Origin: Argentina anserina
Taxonomy: Eukaryota > Streptophyta > Magnoliopsida > Rosales > Rosaceae
DNA: 64,000 nt
Direction of reading: 5' to 3'
NCBI RefSeq assembly: GCF_933775445.1
Contig: NC_065877.1
Span: 992,001 to 1,056,000, forward strand
The stretch's first letter is position 1. Each line of letters begins with the position of its first letter. This document shows positions 59,601-64,000 of the stretch, in pieces. Under the pieces are notes generated by a model. That model was not told the origin of the DNA, did not search any database, and was given only the letters and a program-made list of their open reading frames with translations. The position numbers and the translations under genes are program-made.

Positions 59601-62600
59601 GTTATAAATCAGAATTAATGTCTTTTACCCATAAAAAAAAACGACTGAAATCAGATCCACATCGGGTAACTCTGAGAAGAAATATGTAGCCATAGAAGTT
59701 TGGTGTTTTGGTGAAGCTAACATCTGTTTCTTTGTCCTATACATATAGGTTGGTGGACAAGATTAATGTTTCAATTGGACAAGATGCTAATTCAAAATCT
59801 TTGATTGGGGTTCTTGACATCTATGGTTTTGAAAGTTTTAAAAACAATAGGTAACAGTCAATATACATAGTGATATTTATACAGTCCATGCATAAAATGC
59901 AAATATAACCACTCCTTATGTATTGGCAGTATTTTGCAACTTACTTTCAGCAAATCATGTTGTGCAGTTTTGAGCAGTTCTGTATTAACTTCACAAATGA
60001 GAAATTGCAGCAACATTTTAATCAGGTATCAGGATGATGTAGACCTCTTTTTCGTCCTCTTCTTTTATATTTATTTGAAACTTTTTTCTCTATGTTATAA
60101 AGTTAAGTTCCTGCTGCTAATGTTTTCAGCACGTTTTCAAAATGGAACAAGAGGAGTACACCAAAGAGGAGATTGATTGGAGCTACATTGAATTTGTCGA
60201 TAATCAAGATGTCTTGGATCTAATCGAAAAGGTAATAACTAGTTCCACTCTTTAACAGAACAAAAATGAAAACTGATTTGTTAAGGTTAATATGAACTGC
60301 CTAGCAGACAAACATGATTTGATGACAAATGACTTGCATAGGCAACACGTCGGTTCTCAGTGTTCTTATGCTAGTCTAAATACAAGAAAAATTCTAAAAA
60401 AAATTAAATAAATAAATACAAGTATAATTGTATTTGATTCAAAGAAATAGATGATAAACTCCTTTTCCTTTCTGACAAGTGTTTACTTAACTATGCTTTT
60501 TCGCAGAAACCTGGTGGAATAATTGCTCTCCTTGATGAAGCTTGGTAAGCTACGATTCAGATTGGTGAAATTATGTCATTAACTGTTTCGTTGAAGTTTG
60601 ACCAACTTTTTTGTTTTGTTTTCTTCTTTCTTACTTGACTCCTTTTTCATTCACAGCATGTTTCCAAAGTCAACCCATGAAACATTTTCAAATAAGCTAT
60701 ATCAGACCTTTAAAGTTCATAAGCGCTTCATAAAGCCGAAACTTTCTCGAACGGATTTTACAATTGCGCATTATGCTGGAGAGGTATTGCCAATCATGAA
60801 AGAAGGAACTTCTTGATATATGAGATACTTTCATTTGATAATTTACCTTCTAAAAACTTCATTGCAGGTGCAATATCAGTCTGAGCAATTTCTGGACAAA
60901 AATAAGGACTATGTGGTCCCTGAACATCAAGACTTGTTGGGTGCTTCCAAATGTCCTTTCGTGGCAGGCCTTTTCCCTCCACTTCCAGAAGAGACAGCTA
61001 AATCTTCCAAGTTTTCTTCCATTGGTTCTCGGTTTAAGGTACTTTTATTATCGTCTTGATGTGTATTAATCAAATGATAATCGGCTATTGATAAGCTCAT
61101 GCAACTCCTTTCTATATTCTGCAACAAAAGGTTGACATAATCCTTATGTTCTACCTGGTACAGCTACAACTACAGAGCCTAATGGAAACCCTAAACTCTA
61201 CAGAGCCTCACTATATCAGATGTGTAAAGCCAAACAACCTTCTAAAACCAGCTGTATTTGAGAATGTAAACATTATGCAGCAACTGCGCTGTGGTGTAAG
61301 TAAACAATGTCTTTTCTCTTGTCCATTTTTTAAGCCTAACATAATGCATCCAGTTTTACTTTCTACTCTAAATTTATTATTATAACTACTCGGACTTTTT
61401 CCTTGTAGGGTGTTTTAGAGGCAATCCGAATTAGCTGCGCTGGTTACCCTACCCGAAAACCTTTCTTTGAATTCACCAACCGATTTGGACTTCTTGCCCC
61501 AGAGGTATTGGCCTCAAAGTAAGTACAATTTCTCTCTATTTTAAGTTCAAGTGGGGGAAGAAAGCTGGGACATAGAAGAAATTGAACTTGGTGGATCTAC
61601 AACCTAAGGCTTATTTTACTTATGAGCAGCGTTGATGAAAAAGCTGCGTGTAAAAAGATTCTGGAAAAGAAGGGTCTTCAAGGGTTTCAGGTAAAGTGTG
61701 GTGTTTTCTTACCTGCTTTGAAGCATTCTGTTATATAGTTGAATTTTTTGTACTCCTAGTTCTATTGTCTCCAAACAGCAATTCCTTTTACCAAACTTAC
61801 GACCACTCATGCACATGGCACCATGGAGTTATATGGAAATGGAATTAATCATAATGAATATGGACATAGAATGCACTGAGCCTGCTTGCATAGATGAACT
61901 ATATGCATGTATCTTTTGACTCAACATTTCTGTTAATTATATTTTGCAGATAGGTAAAACAAAGGTATTCTTAAGGGCTGGTCAGATGGCTGAGTTAGAT
62001 GCACGAAGAGCAGAAGTACTCAGTGGTGCAGCAAAAACTATCCAGCGGCGTGTACGAACTCATTATGCACGGAAAAGATTTATAGCATTGCGTGAGGCAA
62101 CCATAATTATGCAATCAATATGTAGAGGTTAGCCATATGAAAAATTTATTATCAAGTATTAGGTCATAATGACACGCAGAAATATTTATATCTTATCGAA
62201 TATATATTACCAGAAGGATATGTATTATAGTGTTTCCCTTTATTTTCTATCTATTTTCTGGACCCTAGGAACCGGCTAAACAGTTTCCTTTAACATATAT
62301 GGTAAAACTTGTAGGAAGACTCTCTTGCAAACTCTTCGATACCATGAAAAAAGAGGCAGCTGCTAAGAAGATCCAGAAGCACATACGTAGATATCGTGCC
62401 AGAACAAATTATAAAAAGATCCACCTCTCAGGGCTTGTCTTGCAAACAGGTTTAAGAGTAATGGCTGCTCGTAACCAATTCAGATTTAGGAAGCAAGCTA
62501 AAGCAGCAACTATTCTTCAGGTGTATTAGAATCTTGCAACTTGCATTAGTTTATCTTTTTGTGCATGAAATTTGAGTGATCAAGAATGGTAATTAGTAAT

Positions 62601-64000
62601 TTGCCTTGCATGCAATAAGGAAACTAAATGAAAACTTGCAGGCTATATGGCGATGTCATAAAGCTGTCTCATACTTTAAGAGGCTCAAGAGGGGTTCATT
62701 GGTCGCACAATGCCGAATGAGGTCAAAAATTGCAAGGAAGGAACTTAGGAAGCTCAAAATGGTCAGTATTAAACTCATCTCTCTATGTGTTTACCTTTGC
62801 CAAGTAATCATCCATTGATAGATCAGTGGCCAAAAGAAGAAGATCTATCAATTTTAGTGCACGTACAGGAAAGTGCAAGACCCTTTCCAATATTAGGATA
62901 AGCTACATAATTGAACAACATTGCATGCTTTGAGATAAAGATAATTATAAAATGATGATAACATGAGAGTCATAGACACGCCTTTAAGAAGCAAAATTTG
63001 AATAAGGCAGTCATGGACTACAGTGATTTAGATTGGCCTTCTACTTTTACATAGAAATGTATTTTTAGTTCAGCTGATTTAAACAGAAGTACTGCTCATT
63101 GTCATGAGTAGATTTTTTTGTCTTTTTTTTTTTGGAAGGACAGATTTTCTTTATCTAGATTCGAATTTGTATATGCTTCTTACTCATGTCCCTTTACTTC
63201 ATTTTTTGATATTCGCATTAAAAATATCCAAAAAAAAACAAACAAACAAAACTGCAATTCTCTGCAGGAAGCAAGGGAAACAGGTGCTCTTAAAGAAGCA
63301 AAAGACAAGTTAACAAAACAAGTGGAGGAACTAACGTGGCGTCTACAGCTGGAAAAACGTTTAAGGGTAATTTAGTCTTGCAGTGTGTGATTTTCAACTG
63401 TACCTTCACCGCTGATGGATCTCATACATGCTAAGTTTGGGTTTTCATGAAGATTTCATCATGCTAAATTTAATTTCCTTCCTGCAGACTGACCTAGAAG
63501 AAGCGAAAGCCCAAGAGATAACAAAATTACAGAACTCATTGCAAGAAATGCAGCGAAAAGTTGAAGAAACAAATGCAAAAATTGTCAAGGAACGGGAGGA
63601 GGCTGCAAAGAAAGCTCTTGAAGAGGCAACACCTGTTATTCAAGAAACCCAAGTTGTTGTCGAGGACACCAAAAAAATTGATTCTCTAACAGCAGAAATG
63701 GAGAGTTTAAAGGTATGAAGCTCAATCCAGTAGGCGCTTGCAGTTCTATCTCACATAATATCATGCTTAATATCTCCTCTCTAGTATGATTGTGATCAAA
63801 GGTCAGTTCTCTAGTTACTATAGTGAACATGAAAGTAGAGAGAAGAGTGACAAAATCAGAGGCAGTGGCTGGATTATAGTAAACCCAATAACTCTGATAT
63901 TTGCATACTTACATACCCTAACCTCAATGAAACACCCTAAACTAACCCCAGCTCCTAATAATACTAAACTACAACAGCTACTTGGTATATTGGCACAAGG
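56672..64000 (+). CDS. Class XI myosin heavy chain (N-terminal two thirds)
   Basis: An actin-based motor for organelle transport and cytoplasmic streaming, truncated by the window after about 987 codons. The first coding exon carries only ATG (56672-56674, AAAAAAATG/GTATTG). Next come 57465-57593, 57685-57828, 57907-58052, 58138-58294, 58411-58469, 58709-58868, 58968-59117, 59205-59341, 59437-59583, 59749-59850, 59968-60025, 60130-60231, 60507-60544, 60657-60783, 60868-61038, 61164-61295, 61409-61518, 61630-61690, 61950-62127, 62315-62520, 62642-62761, 63268-63366 and 63488-63712, all in phase. Motifs: SH3-like [19 protein letters not shown]-loop GESGAGKT, switch I NNNSSRFGKF, switch [10 protein letters not shown], actin-binding HYIRCVKPN, then IQ repeats ([33 protein letters not shown]) and the start of the coiled coil. 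The cargo-binding globular tail is beyond the edge. Confidence 0.95.

Overview
This window looks like nuclear DNA from a dicot plant. It has multi-exon genes with GT-AG introns, AT-rich introns and spacers, an LTR retrotransposon, small inverted-repeat elements, and plant gene families: an ethylene receptor, an AT-hook AHL protein, F-box proteins with F-box-associated domains, and a class XI myosin. The style of the F-box genes and repeats suggests Rosaceae, but that is an impression and cannot be proved from this sequence.

Layout. The left edge (1-533, minus) is the 5' end of an EIN4-type ethylene receptor. From 1.6 to 11.6 kb the DNA is mostly repeats: an imperfect direct duplication (1612-2996), a 6.6 kb Copia-type LTR element with 183-bp LTRs and a 5-bp target-site duplication (3023-9632), and an inverted-repeat element with arms of about 320 bp (10281-11482). 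A gene-rich stretch follows: an intronless pectate lyase (12409, plus), an AHL DNA-binding protein (18711 to 14277, minus, 6 exons), a ribosomal-L18a-like membrane protein (20018, plus, 4 exons), a c-Myc-binding-protein (MYCBP/AMY-1) homologue (23115 to 21411, minus, 5 exons) and the GPI-transamidase catalytic subunit GPI8/PIG-K (28458 to 24502, minus, 10 exons).

The 29-55 kb region is a duplication-prone accessory zone. It holds a 400-bp MITE, a broken polygalacturonase gene, two closely related F-box genes (32163 to 30907 and 41945 to 40704), an unusual F-box protein with an acidic tail (35021) and another F-box gene (54129) with a truncated relative at 37028. It also holds a METTL-type tRNA m3C methyltransferase lacking a start codon and a recognisable last exon, a retrocopy of the mRNA cap guanine-N7 methyltransferase with a frameshift, and a mosaic pseudogene block (43.57-46.44 kb). 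That block joins a piece of AHL intron 1, pieces of GPI8 and a PHD-finger (MMD1/MS1-like) pseudogene, all in the same orientation. From 56.67 kb to the right edge is the first two thirds (about 987 codons) of a class XI myosin.

The genes do not form a pathway or an operon-like unit. I saw no convincing new biological system. The most distinctive signals are the mosaic block, the start-codon-containing tandem duplication in front of the 35021 F-box gene, the atypical METTL locus, and the Copia element whose LTRs are nearly identical although its interior is badly decayed.
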